This document shows positions 29,331-38,595 of a stretch of DNA of 64,000 bases, piece after piece (positions within the stretch are counted from its first letter, which is position 1; each line of letters starts with the position of its first letter). Under the pieces are notes generated by a model, which did not search any database, was not told where the DNA came from, and worked only from the letters and a program-made list of their open reading frames with translations. This stretch comes from Polynucleobacter sp. JS-Safj-400b-B2 (lineage in GTDB: Bacteria > Pseudomonadota > Gammaproteobacteria > Burkholderiales > Burkholderiaceae). The stretch spans positions 186,001-250,000 of the forward strand of contig NZ_JACVPJ010000002.1 in the NCBI RefSeq assembly GCF_018881975.1. The letters are read 5' to 3'. The position numbers and the translations under genes were made by a program.

Positions 29331-29705
29331 TTAATGGAGTGTGCGTGGCATCACCAGGGCAAATTCTGGAATAGGGGCCTGAAAGAACTGGGCATCCTCT
29401 GTAACGCAAAAATACTCCCCACGCATTGTGCCTACAGGGGTTGGCAAAGTAGCCCAGCTGGTGTACTCAAAATGCTCACCAGAGCGCAATAATGGCTGTT
29501 GCCCCACTACCCCTAAGCCGCGAACCTCCTGGACATCGTTATCCCCGTCGGTAATGAACCAGTGGCGTGCAATCACCTGAATACTAGCTGTTCCAGTATT
29601 GCGAATGGTGACCGTGTAAGCAAAGGCAAATTGGCGGTTATCAGGGTCAGATTGCTCTGGGAGGTATTGGGCTTTCACCGAAACAGTCATTTCGTGGGGA
29701 TTCAT
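29331..29705 (-). CDS. apaG: ApaG domain protein
   Basis: The 124-residue protein belongs to the ApaG family, a fibronectin III-like fold linked to Co2+/Mg2+ homeostasis in some enterobacteria; its biochemical role is unsettled. Family features are KAQYLPEQSDPDNRQFAFAY, VTIRNTGTASIQVIARHWFI, GLGVVGQQPLLRSGEHFEYT and TPVGTMRGEYF. The ATG at 29703-29705 matches the usual start. Another ATG six codons upstream is possible. It is divergent from rpe, with about 50 bp between them. Confidence 0.93.
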   Translation of the reverse strand: MNPHEMTVSVKAQYLPEQSDPDNRQFAFAYTVTIRNTGTASIQVIARHWFITDGDNDVQEVRGLGVVGQQPLLRSGEHFEYTSWATLPTPVGTMRGEYFCVTEDAQFFQAPIPEFALVMPRTLH

Positions 29706-29754
29706 GGTCGAATTCTGCTTCATCCTGAATCCAACTGCAAGCTAGAATCTAGGG

Positions 29755-30480
29755 ATGGAAAGCCAAAAATCATCCTCAAACAGTCAATTTATCATTGCAC
29801 CGTCTATTTTGTCGGCTGACTTCGCCTGCCTAGGCAAGGAAGTGCAGGACGTTTTAGTGGCGGGCGCAGACTGGATTCACTTTGATGTGATGGATAACCA
29901 CTACGTACCGAATCTCACTATTGGCCCTTTAGTTTGTGAGGCTATTCGCCCCTATGCAAACAAAGATGGCAAGCCAGCAGTGATTGATGTGCACCTCATG
30001 ATTGAGCCGGTAGATCGTATCGTTCCTGACTTCGCTAAAGCGGGAGCAAATTTAATTAGCTTTCATCCTGAAGCAAGTCCCCACGTCAATCGCACACTGA
30101 ACTTGATTCGCGATCAAGGATGTCAAGCGGGCCTAGTATTTAATCCAGCTACGCCGCTAGATTATCTCGATCACACTTTGGAATTACTGGATCTTGTATT
30201 ACTCATGTCTGTGAATCCAGGATTTGGTGGTCAATCATTTATTCCGAGCACTCTCAATAAGATTACTCAAGTGCGCGCACGTCTTGATCGCTTTCAAGCA
30301 GAAACTGGTCGACACATTCGTCTTGAAGTGGATGGCGGAATTAAAGTAGACAATATTGCGGAAGTAGCACGAGCAGGCGCTGATACTTTTGTCGCAGGTT
30401 CAGCAATTTATGCAAAAGAGAATTACGCACAAGTAATTGGAGCAATGCGCACTGAATTAGGCAAGTCAGGGAAAGCGTAA
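29755..30480 (+). CDS. rpe: Ribulose-phosphate 3-epimerase
   Basis: Rpe interconverts ribulose-5-phosphate and xylulose-5-phosphate in the pentose phosphate pathway. The 241-residue TIM-barrel protein has [36 protein letters not shown] (metal-binding His and Asp), [12 protein letters not shown] and [35 protein letters not shown] and VAGSAIY complete the barrel. It directly abuts trpE (TAATG). In related bacteria the phosphoglycolate phosphatase gene gph often sits between the two; here it does not. Confidence 0.96.
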   Translation: MESQKSSSNSQFIIAPSILSADFACLGKEVQDVLVAGADWIHFDVMDNHYVPNLTIGPLVCEAIRPYANKDGKPAVIDVHLMIEPVDRIVPDFAKAGANLISFHPEASPHVNRTLNLIRDQGCQAGLVFNPATPLDYLDHTLELLDLVLLMSVNPGFGGQSFIPSTLNKITQVRARLDRFQAETGRHIRLEVDGGIKVDNIAEVARAGADTFVAGSAIYAKENYAQVIGAMRTELGKSGKA

Positions 30481-31985
30481 TGCAGCTCGAAGAATTTAAC
30501 GCTCTAGCAAAGCAGGGCTTCAATCGCATTCCTCTAATTAAAGAGGTTTTAGCGGACCTAGAGACCCCGCTATCCCTCTACGTCAAACTCACTCAAGCGT
30601 TCGGCAAGACAAATTCTTATTTGCTCGAGTCCGTATTGGGTGGCGAGCGTTTCGGCCGCTTCTCCTTTATTGGCCTGCCTGCCAAGACAATCGTGAGAAC
30701 TGTTGGGACTCCTTCTGCACCAGTTAACGAAGTGGTAACCGATGGACTAGTTATCGAGACCAATACTGATAATCCACTCGACTTTGTAGATGCTTACTTC
30801 AAACGCTTTAAGGTAGCTTTGCAGCCTGACATGCCGCGCTTTTGTGGTGGTCTTGCCGGTTACTTTGGCTATGACACGGTTCGTTATATTGAGCACCGTT
30901 TAGCTAAGCATCACTTGCCGGATGAATTGGGTGTGCCTGATATTCAACTCATGCTGACTGAAGAGCTAGCTGTGATTGATAACGTAGCTGGAAAAATTTA
31001 CTTCATTGTTTATGCGGACCCAAGCGTTACAGATAGCTTTGAAAAATCACAGGCCCGTCTAAAAGAATTACTGACATGCCTTGGTAAGCCAGCAAATATG
31101 CCGGTTTCTTTACCGAGTACTAAAACCGATCTCATCCGTAAATTCAAAGCGGAAGATTTTGAAAAAGCGGTACTCAAAACCAAAGAATATATTTTGGCCG
31201 GTGATTGCATGCAAGTGGTAATCGGTCAACGCATTAGCAAGCCATTTACAGATTCTCCGTTAGCTCTGTACAGAGCTCTGCGCTCACTGAATCCATCGCC
31301 TTATATGTATTTCTATGATTTTGGCGATATGCAAATTGTTGGCTCATCCCCTGAGATTTTGGTCCGCCAAGAAAAACGGGCTACTGAGAAGATTGTGACC
31401 ATACGCCCATTAGCAGGCACCCGCCCTCGCGGAGCCAATCCAGAAGAGGATGAGCGCTTAGCCAAGGAGCTTTTGGCTGATCCAAAGGAAATCGCTGAGC
31501 ACGTCATGCTGATTGATTTAGCACGTAATGACGTGGGTCGCATTGCTAAAACTGGCTCAGTCAAAGTAACAGATTCCATGTCTATCGAGAAATACTCCCA
31601 TGTTCAGCACATTGTGAGCTCTGTAGAGGGCGATCTTTTGGACAATATGAGCAATATGGATGTCTTACGGGCCACATTCCCTGCAGGCACCTTATCAGGG
31701 GCTCCAAAAATTCGGGCAATGGAAATCATTGATGAAATGGAAATTGTGAAGCGCGGTGTATACGGTGGCGCAGTGGGTTATTTATCCTTCTCAGGCGATA
31801 TGGATGTGGCAATCGCTATTCGTACAGGCGTTATTCGTGACGGCATGCTGCACTCGCAGGCTGGAGCAGGCGTTGTAGCTGACTCAGACCCGACCGCCGA
31901 ATGGAAAGAAACTGAAGCCAAGGCACGCGCAGTATTAACTGCAGCAGATTTAGTACAAGGGGGACTCGATGCTCCTAATGATTGA
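30480..31985 (+). CDS. trpE: Anthranilate synthase component I TrpE
   Basis: TrpE converts chorismate and ammonia to anthranilate, the first step of tryptophan synthesis. The 501-residue product has an N-terminal regulatory region with [18 protein letters not shown], the LLES tryptophan-binding motif. The chorismate-utilising domain has [54 protein letters not shown] and [13 protein letters not shown]. The LLES motif suggests feedback inhibition by tryptophan. The start shares a base with the rpe stop, and the end overlaps trpG by 17 bases. I see no attenuator leader peptide before it. Confidence 0.97.
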   Translation: MQLEEFNALAKQGFNRIPLIKEVLADLETPLSLYVKLTQAFGKTNSYLLESVLGGERFGRFSFIGLPAKTIVRTVGTPSAPVNEVVTDGLVIETNTDNPLDFVDAYFKRFKVALQPDMPRFCGGLAGYFGYDTVRYIEHRLAKHHLPDELGVPDIQLMLTEELAVIDNVAGKIYFIVYADPSVTDSFEKSQARLKELLTCLGKPANMPVSLPSTKTDLIRKFKAEDFEKAVLKTKEYILAGDCMQVVIGQRISKPFTDSPLALYRALRSLNPSPYMYFYDFGDMQIVGSSPEILVRQEKRATEKIVTIRPLAGTRPRGANPEEDERLAKELLADPKEIAEHVMLIDLARNDVGRIAKTGSVKVTDSMSIEKYSHVQHIVSSVEGDLLDNMSNMDVLRATFPAGTLSGAPKIRAMEIIDEMEIVKRGVYGGAVGYLSFSGDMDVAIAIRTGVIRDGMLHSQAGAGVVADSDPTAEWKETEAKARAVLTAADLVQGGLDAPND

Positions 31986-32535
31986 TAACTACGATTCGTT
32001 TACTTACAACCTAGTTCAGTACTTTGCAGAACTCGGTGAAGAGGTAAAAGTCTTTCGTAACGATGAAATTGCCGTGGAAGAAATTGCCAAACTGAATCCC
32101 GCACGCATTTGTATCTCGCCCGGGCCCTGCAGTCCCTCTGAGGCAGGTATATCCGTTGAAACAATCAAGCGTTATGCCGGACAAATTCCAATCCTTGGAG
32201 TTTGTCTAGGTCACCAAGCCATTGGTGAAGCATTTGGCGGCAAAGTGATTCGCGCCCAAAAGGTAATGCACGGCAAAACGGATAGCATCCACCATACTGG
32301 TATGGGCGTGTTTAAAAATTTGCCCGACCCGTTTAAAGTGACCCGCTACCACTCGCTAGCTATTGAGAAAAGCTCTTTGCCTGCAATGCTAGAGGTAACC
32401 GCAACTTCATCTGACGGCGAGATCATGGGCGTGCGTCATAAAGATCTTGCAGTTGAAGGTGTGCAGTTTCATCCAGAATCCATTCTTTCTGAGCACGGCC
32501 ATGCCCTGCTTAAGAATTTTTTGCAAAACAAATAA
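31969..32535 (+). CDS. trpG: Anthranilate synthase glutamine amidotransferase TrpG
   Basis: TrpG supplies ammonia from glutamine to TrpE, and may also serve p-aminobenzoate synthesis. The 188-residue class I amidotransferase has [28 protein letters not shown], the nucleophile Cys in [15 protein letters not shown], and [10 protein letters not shown]. The catalytic His and Glu are in [14 protein letters not shown]. It overlaps trpE by 17 bases, which suggests coupled synthesis of the two subunits in equal amounts. Confidence 0.96.
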   Translation: MLLMIDNYDSFTYNLVQYFAELGEEVKVFRNDEIAVEEIAKLNPARICISPGPCSPSEAGISVETIKRYAGQIPILGVCLGHQAIGEAFGGKVIRAQKVMHGKTDSIHHTGMGVFKNLPDPFKVTRYHSLAIEKSSLPAMLEVTATSSDGEIMGVRHKDLAVEGVQFHPESILSEHGHALLKNFLQNK

Positions 32536-32552
32536 AGTTTATTAACAGTGCT

Positions 32553-33578
32553 ATGCCAATAACACCGCAAGAAGCCTTACAACGCTGCATTGAACATCGT
32601 GAACTCTTTCATGACGAGATGACAGCAATGATGCGCCTCATCATGAGCGGTGAAATGTCACCAGAGCTTGTTGCTGGATTGCTAGTTGCCCTACGTACTA
32701 AAAAAGAAACTGTTGGTGAAATCGCCGCAGCTGCACAAGTGATGCGTGAGTTTGCCACCTCTGTTAAGGTTGATGACCGCAGTCATTTAGTAGATGTAGT
32801 GGGTACTGGCGGCGATGGTGCACATACCTTCAATATCTCTACAGCAGCGATGTTCGTAGCAGCAGGAGCGGGCGCAAAAATTGCTAAGCATGGTAACCGC
32901 AGTGTGAGTAGTAAATCAGGAAGTGCAGACGTATTAGAGGCGCTTGGCGTTAATCTGGCCTTATCTGCCGATCAAGTCGCGCAATGCATCTCAAAAGTAG
33001 GCGCTGGATTTATGTTTGCCCCCAATCACCATCCAGCAATGAAGAACGTAGTGCCAATTCGTAAACAACTTGGCGTACGCACCATTTTTAATATCCTAGG
33101 TCCTCTGACAAACCCTGCTGATGCCAAGCGGATATTAATGGGTGTCTTTCATGCTGATCTCGTTGGTATTCAGGCGCGTGTATTACAGGCCCTAGGGATG
33201 GATCATGCACTAGTGGTTTATGGCCGAGATGGCCTAGATGAAATTTCCCTAGAGGGTCCAACCTTAGTAGGCGAACTCAAGGATGGCGTGGTTCGTGAAT
33301 ACGAAATTCATCCAAAAGATTTTGGATTAGATATCGCCCCCACTAATGGCTTTAAAGTTAGCAATGCTGAAGAGTCTAAGAAAATAGTACTGGATGTACT
33401 CGATGGGAAGCCAGGTGCAGCCAGTGACATCGTTTGTCTCAATGCTGGAGCAACACTTTATGTGGCTGGTGTAGCTAAAGATATTGCCAGCGGCGTTACT
33501 TTGGCTAGAGCGGCCATTGCCTCTGGTGCGGCACGTCAAAAATTAGACACCTTTGTTGCAGCAACACAATCTAAATAA
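32553..33578 (+). CDS. trpD: Anthranilate phosphoribosyltransferase TrpD
   Basis: TrpD attaches phosphoribose from PRPP to anthranilate. The 341-residue product shows [18 protein letters not shown] (PRPP-binding GTGGD), [34 protein letters not shown] and [30 protein letters not shown], with the metal-binding Asp-Glu pair, follows. It follows trpG by 17 bases and precedes trpC by 10 bases, in one operon. Confidence 0.97.
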   Translation: MPITPQEALQRCIEHRELFHDEMTAMMRLIMSGEMSPELVAGLLVALRTKKETVGEIAAAAQVMREFATSVKVDDRSHLVDVVGTGGDGAHTFNISTAAMFVAAGAGAKIAKHGNRSVSSKSGSADVLEALGVNLALSADQVAQCISKVGAGFMFAPNHHPAMKNVVPIRKQLGVRTIFNILGPLTNPADAKRILMGVFHADLVGIQARVLQALGMDHALVVYGRDGLDEISLEGPTLVGELKDGVVREYEIHPKDFGLDIAPTNGFKVSNAEESKKIVLDVLDGKPGAASDIVCLNAGATLYVAGVAKDIASGVTLARAAIASGAARQKLDTFVAATQSK

Positions 33579-33588
33579 TTCATTATTC

Positions 33589-34392
33589 ATGAGCGATATC
33601 CTCGACAAAATAGTTGCTACTAAAAAGATTGAGGTAGCCAACTGCCTGCAGAAAATATCGCTTGCTAATCAGCGCGAGCAAGCTGAGGCCAACAATCAAG
33701 ATCCCCTGCTCAAGCCAAGAGGCTTTATTCAAGCTATTGAGAACAAAATCTCTGCTGGTAAAGCCGGAGTTATCACTGAAATTAAAAAAGCCAGTCCAAG
33801 TAAAGGCGTTTTGCGTGAAAACTTCTTACCTGCAGCCATCGCTCAATCTTATGAAAAGCATGGCGCCGCTTGTTTATCAGTGCTTACTGATAAAGATTAT
33901 TTCCAGGGAAACAATATCTACTTACAAGAAGCGCGTGCGGCATGTCAAATTCCCGTTCTGCGCAAAGACTTCACCATAGACCCTTATCAAGTATATGAAG
34001 CCCGCGCAATTGGTGCCGATGCAATCTTGTTAATCGTAGCTTGCTTAGACCTAAATCAAATGAAAGAGCTCGAAGCTTGTGCCCATGAATTAGATTTAGA
34101 TGTTTTGGTCGAAGTTCACAATGCCCCAGAATTAGAGCAAGCATTAGAGCTTAAGACACCATTGCTTGGTATTAATAACCGTAACCTCAAGACCTTTGAG
34201 GTAACACTTCAAACCACCCTTTCTTTAATGTCTATGGTTCCTAGCAATAAAACCTTAGTGACAGAGTCGGGCATTTTGAATCGCGCTGATGTAGAGCTCA
34301 TGCGTAACAATCAAATCAATGCTTTTCTAGTTGGGGAAGCATTTATGCGTGCCATAGATCCAGGCACAGCCCTTAGTGAGCTGTTTTCCTAA
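33589..34392 (+). CDS. trpC: Indole-3-glycerol-phosphate synthase TrpC
   Basis: TrpC closes the indole ring from CdRP. From the ATG at 33589 the product is 267 residues, a single-domain enzyme not fused to TrpF. Motifs are [60 protein letters not shown] and [29 protein letters not shown] and [10 protein letters not shown] follow. An upstream in-frame start lies inside trpD and is unlikely. The 3' end overlaps the convergent membrane gene by 20 bases. trpF, trpB and trpA are not in this window. Confidence 0.97.
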   Translation: MSDILDKIVATKKIEVANCLQKISLANQREQAEANNQDPLLKPRGFIQAIENKISAGKAGVITEIKKASPSKGVLRENFLPAAIAQSYEKHGAACLSVLTDKDYFQGNNIYLQEARAACQIPVLRKDFTIDPYQVYEARAIGADAILLIVACLDLNQMKELEACAHELDLDVLVEVHNAPELEQALELKTPLLGINNRNLKTFEVTLQTTLSLMSMVPSNKTLVTESGILNRADVELMRNNQINAFLVGEAFMRAIDPGTALSELFS

Positions 34393-34948
34393 TCTTTCGC
34401 ACTAGATCTAAGCAGTATTTGATTAAAGCAATCAGTAGAAATGAACCGAGAACATCGCCAATAAACATCACCACAAAGTGATTTAAGCTGCCCGCATCCT
34501 CTAAAGTCATCATGGAGAACCGCCACTGATGGAAGCCTGCTGAAAGCAATGAAAAAGTCAAAATACAAGCAATGAGTTTTGGGAAATTTAAATTACTCAA
34601 ATCTGACTCAAGACGAATATTTCTGAAGGCAAAATATCTAGCTAAGTAAGGGACAAATCCAGAAATGATCCCAACACCAATGCATACCGTTACATCTTGC
34701 GAGAAATCACCGTGATAGCTAATTAAGAAAGAAGCTACAGCAATACCGATAGCTCCTGGCAAACCAAAAATCAATGTGAGAAATAAGCGCAGACCGGCCG
34801 GCAAATAAATCCAACTTACCCCAAGACCAAAAGCAATACTATTGGTAAGCCAGCTATTGAAATAAAAGAGTAATGTGTACGCCATCGCACTAATGGCGCA
34901 TTCAATAAACCATTCTGAAGAAATTTTAAACAACTTAAACATTGACAT
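34373..34948 (-). CDS. Hypothetical membrane protein, MASE1-like
   Basis: The 191-residue protein has about six hydrophobic segments and few charged loops. A segment [20 protein letters not shown] followed by [15 protein letters not shown] resembles the start of MASE1-type integral-membrane sensor modules. In those modules such a segment usually precedes a signalling domain (GGDEF or kinase), but here no such domain follows and the protein ends after the last membrane helix. It may be a stand-alone sensor or an unrelated membrane protein. Its 3' end overlaps trpC. A perfect FNR-type site lies about 26 bases upstream of the start, shared with the divergent gene at 35048. Function unknown. Confidence 0.7.
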   Translation of the reverse strand: MSMFKLFKISSEWFIECAISAMAYTLLFYFNSWLTNSIAFGLGVSWIYLPAGLRLFLTLIFGLPGAIGIAVASFLISYHGDFSQDVTVCIGVGIISGFVPYLARYFAFRNIRLESDLSNLNFPKLIACILTFSLLSAGFHQWRFSMMTLEDAGSLNHFVVMFIGDVLGSFLLIALIKYCLDLVRKIRKTAH

Positions 34949-34967
34949 CAGTATGGATTAATTTTTA

Positions 34968-34981
34968 TTGATACGCATCAA
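34968..34981. promoter_or_regulatory. FNR/CRP-family binding site (TTGAT-N4-ATCAA)
   Basis: TTGATACGCATCAA at 34968-34981 matches the FNR consensus at all ten fixed positions and lies in the gap between two divergent genes. For the gene at 35048, a -10-like TACACT (35005-35010) would set transcription near 35017. That places the centre of the site close to -42, the spacing usual for class II activation. For the minus gene the site lies just before the start and could repress. Confidence 0.6.
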
Positions 34982-35047
34982 TTGCTAAAATCAGAATAAG
35001 GGAATACACTAACGATAGTCCTAAAGTCATTAGAATTAAATACAAAT

Positions 35048-35398
35048 ATGTTATACACTAAATCATCATCCTATATCAAGTTCCTCAACTTAATTGATGC
35101 TCTCGATCGCATCAATCCAGGAAAAAAACTTGATTGCATCGAAGAGAGTTTGCTCAATAAGATTGTTTCTTGCGCTCATGCTAAGCAGGCAATATTGGTT
35201 GGTGATCTGATTTCAATTTCCGATTTAGGTTCACAAGCTACCCTGCACGGACGCCTCAAAAATCTTAGTGCTTTGGGCTATATCAAAATGGCAGCGAATG
35301 CCGATAGACGCAAAAAAGAAGTGCTTCCGACCAAGGCGGCTCTCAAGCGCTATGAAGATATTTCTAAATGCTTAGAGAAAGCAGCAAAAGCCGCTTAA
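35048..35398 (+). CDS. Small winged-helix-like protein (MarR-type?), unassigned
   Basis: The 116-residue protein has helices around LNKIVSCAHAKQAILVGDLI. SISDLGSQATLHGRLKNLSA then looks like a recognition helix, and LGYIKMAANADRRKKEVLPT looks like a beta wing with the Asp-Arg-Arg pattern seen in MarR-type wings. It ends in a Lys/Ala-rich helix. The likely role is DNA binding, but I cannot name a family. Similar small proteins often regulate their divergent neighbour, here the membrane protein at 34373. A strong hairpin terminator follows 28 bases after the stop. No clear ribosome binding site precedes the ATG. Confidence 0.7.
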   Translation: MLYTKSSSYIKFLNLIDALDRINPGKKLDCIEESLLNKIVSCAHAKQAILVGDLISISDLGSQATLHGRLKNLSALGYIKMAANADRRKKEVLPTKAALKRYEDISKCLEKAAKAA

Positions 35399-35426
35399 GA
35401 ATATTCAACCTACGTGCTGCATAGAC

Positions 35427-35449
35427 AAAAGCCCTGAAAAGGGCTTTTT
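35427..35449. terminator. Bidirectional intrinsic terminator
   Basis: A nine-base-pair stem AAAAGCCCT/AGGGCTTTT with a GAAA tetraloop is followed by a run of T on the plus strand and has a matching A run at the left. It can therefore stop both the small regulator gene and the convergent ychF transcript. Textbook shape, high confidence. Confidence 0.9.
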
Positions 35450-35471
35450 CTTTGGCAAAGATGAAAATAAT

Positions 35472-36566
35472 TTAGACGTTAAATAAGAAGTTCAATACAT
35501 CACCATCTTTAACAACATACTCCTTACCCTCGGCACGCATCTTGCCGGCTTCCTTGGCGCCTGTCTCGCCTTTGAACTGCACAAAATCATCGTAAGCGAT
35601 AGTCTGGGCACGAATAAATCCACGCTCAAAGTCAGTATGAATAACACCAGCCGCTTGCGGCGCTGTATCACCCACATGAATAGTCCATGCGCGAACTTCT
35701 TTAACGCCTGCTGTGAAATACGTTTGTAAACCGAGTAACGAGTAACCCGCACGAATCACGCGATCCAAGCCTGGCTCTTCCATGCCTAAGTCCGCCAAGA
35801 ACTCAATCTTGTCAGCCTCTTCCAAGTCAGCGATTTCTGCCTCAATTGCGGCGCATACAGCCACAACAGGAGCATTTTCTTTTGCAGCATGCTGCTTAAC
35901 TGCCTCAAGATGCGGATTGTTTGAGAATCCATCTTCTTTTACGTTTGCAACGTACATGGCAGGTTTAGCAGTAATCAAACACAAGGGTTTAATCAATAGC
36001 TTTTCGTCGTCACTCAGATTCAAACTACGTACTGGTAAAGCAGAATCCAGATGGGCTTGCACTTTAGTAAGAACGGCAACTAAAGCCGCAGCTTCTTTAT
36101 CATTTCCAGACTTAGCAGCCTTACTTGAGCGATTCAAGGTTTTCTCGACTGTTGCCAGGTCCGATAAAGCCAATTCGGTATCAATCACACCAATATCAGC
36201 AATAGGGTCAATTTTTCCAGCAACGTGGATAACATTGGGATCCTCAAAACACCGTACGACATGGGTAATAGCATCAGTTTCACGAATATTCGCTAAAAAC
36301 TGATTGCCAAGACCTTCACCTTTTGAGGCTCCAGCTACCAAACCAGCAATATCGACAAATTCGACAGCCGCCGGCAGGATGCGCTCAGGCTTCACGATCT
36401 CAGCCAAAGCGGCTAGACGGGGGTCAGGAACCTCAACAACGCCCACGTTAGGCTCAATCGTGCAGAAAGGATAGTTTTCCGCTGCGATTCCAGCCTTGGT
36501 AAGCGCATTAAAGAGGGTAGATTTGCCGACGTTAGGCAGGCCGACGATGCCACATTTCAAAGACAT
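35472..36566 (-). CDS. ychF: Ribosome-associated ATPase YchF
   Basis: YchF is an Obg-family P-loop protein that prefers ATP and binds ribosomes, with roles in stress responses and translation fidelity. The 364-residue product has the G1 loop [38 protein letters not shown] and the G3 region [20 protein letters not shown]. In place of the usual NKxD motif it shows a [13 protein letters not shown] variant (N-x-x-E), as expected for ATP-preferring members. A C-terminal TGS-like domain has [19 protein letters not shown]. The length is normal. It is divergent from the hydroxylase gene at 36607. Confidence 0.96.
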   Translation of the reverse strand: MSLKCGIVGLPNVGKSTLFNALTKAGIAAENYPFCTIEPNVGVVEVPDPRLAALAEIVKPERILPAAVEFVDIAGLVAGASKGEGLGNQFLANIRETDAITHVVRCFEDPNVIHVAGKIDPIADIGVIDTELALSDLATVEKTLNRSSKAAKSGNDKEAAALVAVLTKVQAHLDSALPVRSLNLSDDEKLLIKPLCLITAKPAMYVANVKEDGFSNNPHLEAVKQHAAKENAPVVAVCAAIEAEIADLEEADKIEFLADLGMEEPGLDRVIRAGYSLLGLQTYFTAGVKEVRAWTIHVGDTAPQAAGVIHTDFERGFIRAQTIAYDDFVQFKGETGAKEAGKMRAEGKEYVVKDGDVLNFLFNV

Positions 36567-36606
36567 GCCTATATTGTAAATGGGCTGGTTTCGATATCAT
36601 CGAGTT

Positions 36607-37881
36607 ATGTCAGAAGTTCAACAAAATCACCTCTCAAAGTCCTCGATTTCTAGCTCTCAAAACCGTACCGTAGATGTTGTAGTGGTTGGCGGAGGCATTG
36701 TAGGTAAGGCTTGCGCCCTAGGCCTAGCCCAGCTTGGTCTCAATACCATCGAGATTGCCCCCGACTTAGGACAAAACGTCCCAAACCCGCAAGGCACTCA
36801 ATGGGGTCAAAGAATTTACGCTTTTTCCCCTAGCACCCAAAAATTACTGTCCCATTTACAAATCTGGGATGCGCTTGATCACGACCGTCTGCAACCAGTA
36901 AGAGATATGCGAATCTATGGCGATAGAGGTGAAAAAAATGACACCCTCCATCTTTCTGCATTTGAAGCAGGTACTCCGCAACTCGCCTGGATTGGAGAGG
37001 CCAACTTAATTGAGCACACTATTGATCAAGCTTCGCGTTTTCAAAACAAACTAGAGCGTGTTAATGATGCTGTTGAAAAAATTCATGTAGATACTGATGG
37101 GAGTACTCTGAATTTAAAAAATGGCGGCAGTATTCGTGCACAACTTGTCATTGCAGCCGACGGTGCCAACTCTCCTATTCGTAATGAACTAGGCATGAGT
37201 GCAAGCGAAGAAAATTATTCACAAAGCGCAGTGGTTGTTAATTGGCTTTGCACCTACCCTCATTTAGAAACTGCTTTTCAGTGGTTCTTGCCAGGTGGCG
37301 ATATTGTTGCCATGTTGCCATTACCTGGAAAACAAGTTTCCATGGTCTGGTCAACCTCACCAGAAAATGCCAGTGATTTGTTAAAACTCGATCAAGCGCA
37401 ATGGTTGAATCAATTTGCATCCATTGCTAACGGCGCAATTATTAAGCAGTTAGGTGAACTGACTCTCAACTCAATTCCTACTGCCTTTCCTTTGAGAAAA
37501 ATTCGAGCCAAACGATTTATTGGTCCAGAAGCCTCCCCAAAGGTAGTATTGATCGGCGATGCCGCCCATGTCATGCACCCATTAGCTGGGCAAGGCCTCA
37601 ATTTGGGTTTACGTGATGTTGCTGTTTTACTGAATATTTTAGGTAAACGGGAATCCTTCCGATCACCAAGCGACATCGTGCTATTGCGTCGTTATGAACG
37701 TCAGCGCCAGGGCGATACTAGCGCACTCTTATGGGTAACCGATAAACTCAAGAAATTATTTTCTGCAAGTAGCAGCACTGAACGCCAGCTCCGTAACTGG
37801 GGTCTAGGTCTCGTGAATAAGAGTCACTTTATAAAACAGCGCTTGATTGAACGCGCTTTGGGAGAAATTGATTTTGAATAA
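36607..37881 (+). CDS. UbiH-type FAD-dependent ubiquinone biosynthesis monooxygenase
   Basis: The 424-residue flavoprotein belongs to the UbiH/UbiF/VisC family that hydroxylates the benzoquinone ring during ubiquinone synthesis. The dinucleotide-binding VVVVGGGIVGKACALGLA is at residues 24-41. The mid-protein VIAADGANSPIRNELGM carries the DG motif, and the late VVLIGDAAHVMHPLAGQGLN is the second FAD/ribityl motif. Which ring position it hydroxylates (UbiH, UbiF or UbiI type) cannot be settled here. Because coq7 is present at 20917, a UbiH or UbiI role is likelier. The chosen ATG at 36607 avoids nine extra codons with no support. The 3' end overlaps dsbC. Confidence 0.88.
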   Translation: MSEVQQNHLSKSSISSSQNRTVDVVVVGGGIVGKACALGLAQLGLNTIEIAPDLGQNVPNPQGTQWGQRIYAFSPSTQKLLSHLQIWDALDHDRLQPVRDMRIYGDRGEKNDTLHLSAFEAGTPQLAWIGEANLIEHTIDQASRFQNKLERVNDAVEKIHVDTDGSTLNLKNGGSIRAQLVIAADGANSPIRNELGMSASEENYSQSAVVVNWLCTYPHLETAFQWFLPGGDIVAMLPLPGKQVSMVWSTSPENASDLLKLDQAQWLNQFASIANGAIIKQLGELTLNSIPTAFPLRKIRAKRFIGPEASPKVVLIGDAAHVMHPLAGQGLNLGLRDVAVLLNILGKRESFRSPSDIVLLRRYERQRQGDTSALLWVTDKLKKLFSASSSTERQLRNWGLGLVNKSHFIKQRLIERALGEIDFE

Positions 37882-38590
37882 ATTCTTGGCTGCCATTACT
37901 TTTATCAGCGCAACGTTACTTTGCACCGGATCACTTCACGCACAACCAGAACAACAAATAAAAACCGAGATTCAAAAGAAGTTGGGGGCAAACGCTAAAG
38001 TAAAAAGTGTTTCACCAGCGCCGGTGACTGGTTTATATGAAGTCTTGGTTGGCAATGATATTTTCTACACTGATGCCTCTGCAAAATACCTCATACAGGG
38101 AGAAATCATTGAGCTTGCTTCAGGTAAAAATATTACTGAGCAAAGACAAACTGATTTAAACCGGATTAAATGGAGCGACTTAAACCCTGCTAACGCCATC
38201 AAAAATGTACGCGGTAATGGCAGTCGACAGCTAGCCGTTTTCTCTGACCCCAACTGTGGTTACTGCAAACGCTTAGAAAAGTCGCTGCAACAACTTGATA
38301 ATGTGACTATCTATACCTACTTGATTCCGATCCTGTCGCCTGACTCCGTGCAAAAATCAAAACAGATTTGGTGTTCTTCTGATCCATACAAGGCATATAT
38401 TGATTGGATGATTAACGGCATAGCTCCTAGCGGCAAGGGTGAGTGCACTACACCGCTAGATAAGAACTTGGCTTTTGCCAAGACCTATGGCATCACAGGT
38501 ACACCGACGCTATTCTTTACAGATGGCAGCCGCTTTCCTGGTGCAGTACAAATCACAGATATCGAAAAGAAATTTAACTCACTGAAATAA
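37874..38590 (+). CDS. dsbC: Periplasmic disulfide isomerase DsbC
   Basis: DsbC reshuffles wrong disulfides in periplasmic proteins and is kept reduced by DsbD. The best start is TTG at 37874, nine bases after a GGGAG ribosome binding site. It gives 238 residues and overlaps the preceding gene's stop codon. A Sec signal peptide (about 23 residues, ending SLHAQ) is followed by the N-terminal dimerisation domain with LYEVLVGNDIFYTD. The thioredoxin fold holds the active site CGYC at residues 128-131 within VFSDPNCGYCKRLEKSL, and a cis-Pro loop TGTPTLFF. A longer reading from TTG at 37847 would place charged residues before the signal. Confidence 0.94.
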   Translation: MNKFLAAITFISATLLCTGSLHAQPEQQIKTEIQKKLGANAKVKSVSPAPVTGLYEVLVGNDIFYTDASAKYLIQGEIIELASGKNITEQRQTDLNRIKWSDLNPANAIKNVRGNGSRQLAVFSDPNCGYCKRLEKSLQQLDNVTIYTYLIPILSPDSVQKSKQIWCSSDPYKAYIDWMINGIAPSGKGECTTPLDKNLAFAKTYGITGTPTLFFTDGSRFPGAVQITDIEKKFNSLK

Positions 38591-38595
38591 TCATC

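Noticed and set aside
30430..30480. Attenuator or leader peptide before trpE
   Set aside because: trpE follows rpe without a gap, there is no Trp-rich short frame, and no alternative hairpins stand out.
35782..36303. 173-codon open frame opposite ychF
   Set aside because: It is antisense to the well-supported ychF frame; Ser/Ala/Thr-rich composition is typical of shadow translations.
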